5,655 bases of DNA from Clostridia bacterium (GTDB lineage Bacteria > Bacillota > Clostridia > Monoglobales > Monoglobaceae), in assembly GCA_900769795.1 (NCBI GenBank), contig CAAGHZ010000085.1:1-5655 (forward strand), given 5' to 3'. The position numbers and the translations under genes were made by a program. Shown piece after piece: positions 5,167 to 5,655 of the stretch (the stretch's first letter is position 1; each line of letters starts with the position of its first letter). The notes beneath the pieces are model-generated. The model was not told the origin of the DNA. It searched no databases and saw only the letters and a list, made by a program, of their open reading frames with translations.

Positions 5167-5655
5167 CTACATATTTTCCAGGAACTTATACTGTGCCATA
5201 TAAAGTTCTGCATATTTGCCGCCTTTTTCCAGGAGTTCATCATGGGTGCCACACTCGGCAATGCCTTTATTGGCTATGTACATTATTTTTGAACTGTTCT
5301 TGATAGTTGACAGTCTGTGAGCAATTACAAAAGATGTTCTGCCCTCTAAAAGTCTGTCAAGACCTTTTTGCAAGGCAATCTCTGTCTCGGTATCTATACT
5401 TGATGTTGCCTCGTCAAGAATAAGTATCGCAGGGTCTGCAAGAAGCGCCCTTGCAAAAGCAATCAACTGTTTCTGTCCTGCCGACAGAGACGACCCACCT
5501 TCATTTACATAGGTATCATATCCCTCAGGGAACTCCATAATAAAATCATGGGCGCATACTGCTTTTGCCGCCTCGATTACCTCTTCATCGGTAGCATCAA
5601 GTCTGCCATAGCGAATGTTTTCTCGCACGGTACCTGTAAACAAATGTGTGTCCTG
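5167..5655 (-). CDS. ABC exporter (ABCB type), C-terminal part of the ATP-binding domain
   Basis: The last 162 residues of an ATP-driven membrane exporter; the N-terminus lies beyond the right edge. The first codon in the window is the Q-loop Gln (QDTHLFTGTVRENI). The signature LSAGQKQ is at 57-63, Walker B ILILDE at 77-82 with the catalytic Glu present, the D-loop SSID at 85-88, and the H-loop His113 in IAHRLSTI. The Walker A and any membrane domain are off the window. The Q-loop and signature wording (FTGTVRENI, LSAGQKQLIAFARALL) are typical of half-transporters with a fused membrane domain, often encoded as heterodimer pairs in Bacillota. The intact Glu and His suggest the catalytically active site half. 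LSAGQ replaces the commoner LSGGQ, a frequent harmless variant. The substrate cannot be told; multidrug or lipid export is the usual label. Confidence 0.95.
   Translation of the reverse strand, partial: QDTHLFTGTVRENIRYGRLDATDEEVIEAAKAVCAHDFIMEFPEGYDTYVNEGGSSLSAGQKQLIAFARALLADPAILILDEATSSIDTETEIALQKGLDRLLEGRTSFVIAHRLSTIKNSSKIMYIANKGIAECGTHDELLEKGGKYAELYMAQYKFLENM

Noticed and set aside
5470..5487. LSAGQ as a defective ABC signature
   Set aside because: Ala at this position is a common functional variant, and Walker B Glu, D-loop and H-loop His are intact.

Overview
The window looks like a piece of a low-GC Bacillota chromosome, most likely class Clostridia. The evidence is the AT-rich spacers, strong AGGAG/AGAGG-type ribosome binding sites, a TTG start, sigma-A promoters of the TTGACA/TATAAT type, and protein sequences typical of clostridia (SAICAR synthetase variant, DusB, ABCB-type exporter, PgaB-like deacetylase). 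No genus can be named from sequence alone. Every gene lies on the minus strand, so transcription runs from right to left. I see no insertion sequence, phage gene, CRISPR array or integration scar.

Layout in the direction of transcription. (1) 5655-5167: the C-terminal end of an ABC exporter, starting exactly at its Q-loop; the rest lies beyond the right edge. (2) 5166-4926: an AT-rich non-coding spacer with no convincing terminator, but with a good promoter (-10 TATACT at 4967-4962) close to the next gene. (3) 4925-4242: purC, a de novo purine synthesis gene standing alone, closed by a clear intrinsic terminator (4238-4212). (4) 4195-4165: a promoter driving dusB (4135-3164), a tRNA dihydrouridine synthase. 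A long inverted repeat straddles its stop codon. (5) 3127-3099: a perfect-consensus promoter with an A-rich upstream element, driving tRNA-Gly(GCC) at 3060-2986 with CCA encoded, followed one base later by a 12-bp terminator stem. (6) 2929-1: a cell-envelope cluster made of an unrecognised multi-pass membrane protein, a secreted subtilisin-family protease 17 bases downstream of it, and a membrane-anchored or exported PgaB-like polysaccharide deacetylase that is cut by the left edge.

The right part is housekeeping (purine synthesis, tRNA modification, a tRNA). The left part acts at or outside the membrane. The two points of regulation most worth a look are in the left part. The membrane-protein/protease pair has no visible promoter of its own and lies just behind the tRNA terminator. 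The ribosome binding site of the deacetylase forms the 3' arm of a terminator-like hairpin between protease and deacetylase. I found no clearly novel multi-gene system. The least understood gene is the 188-residue membrane protein at 2363-2929.
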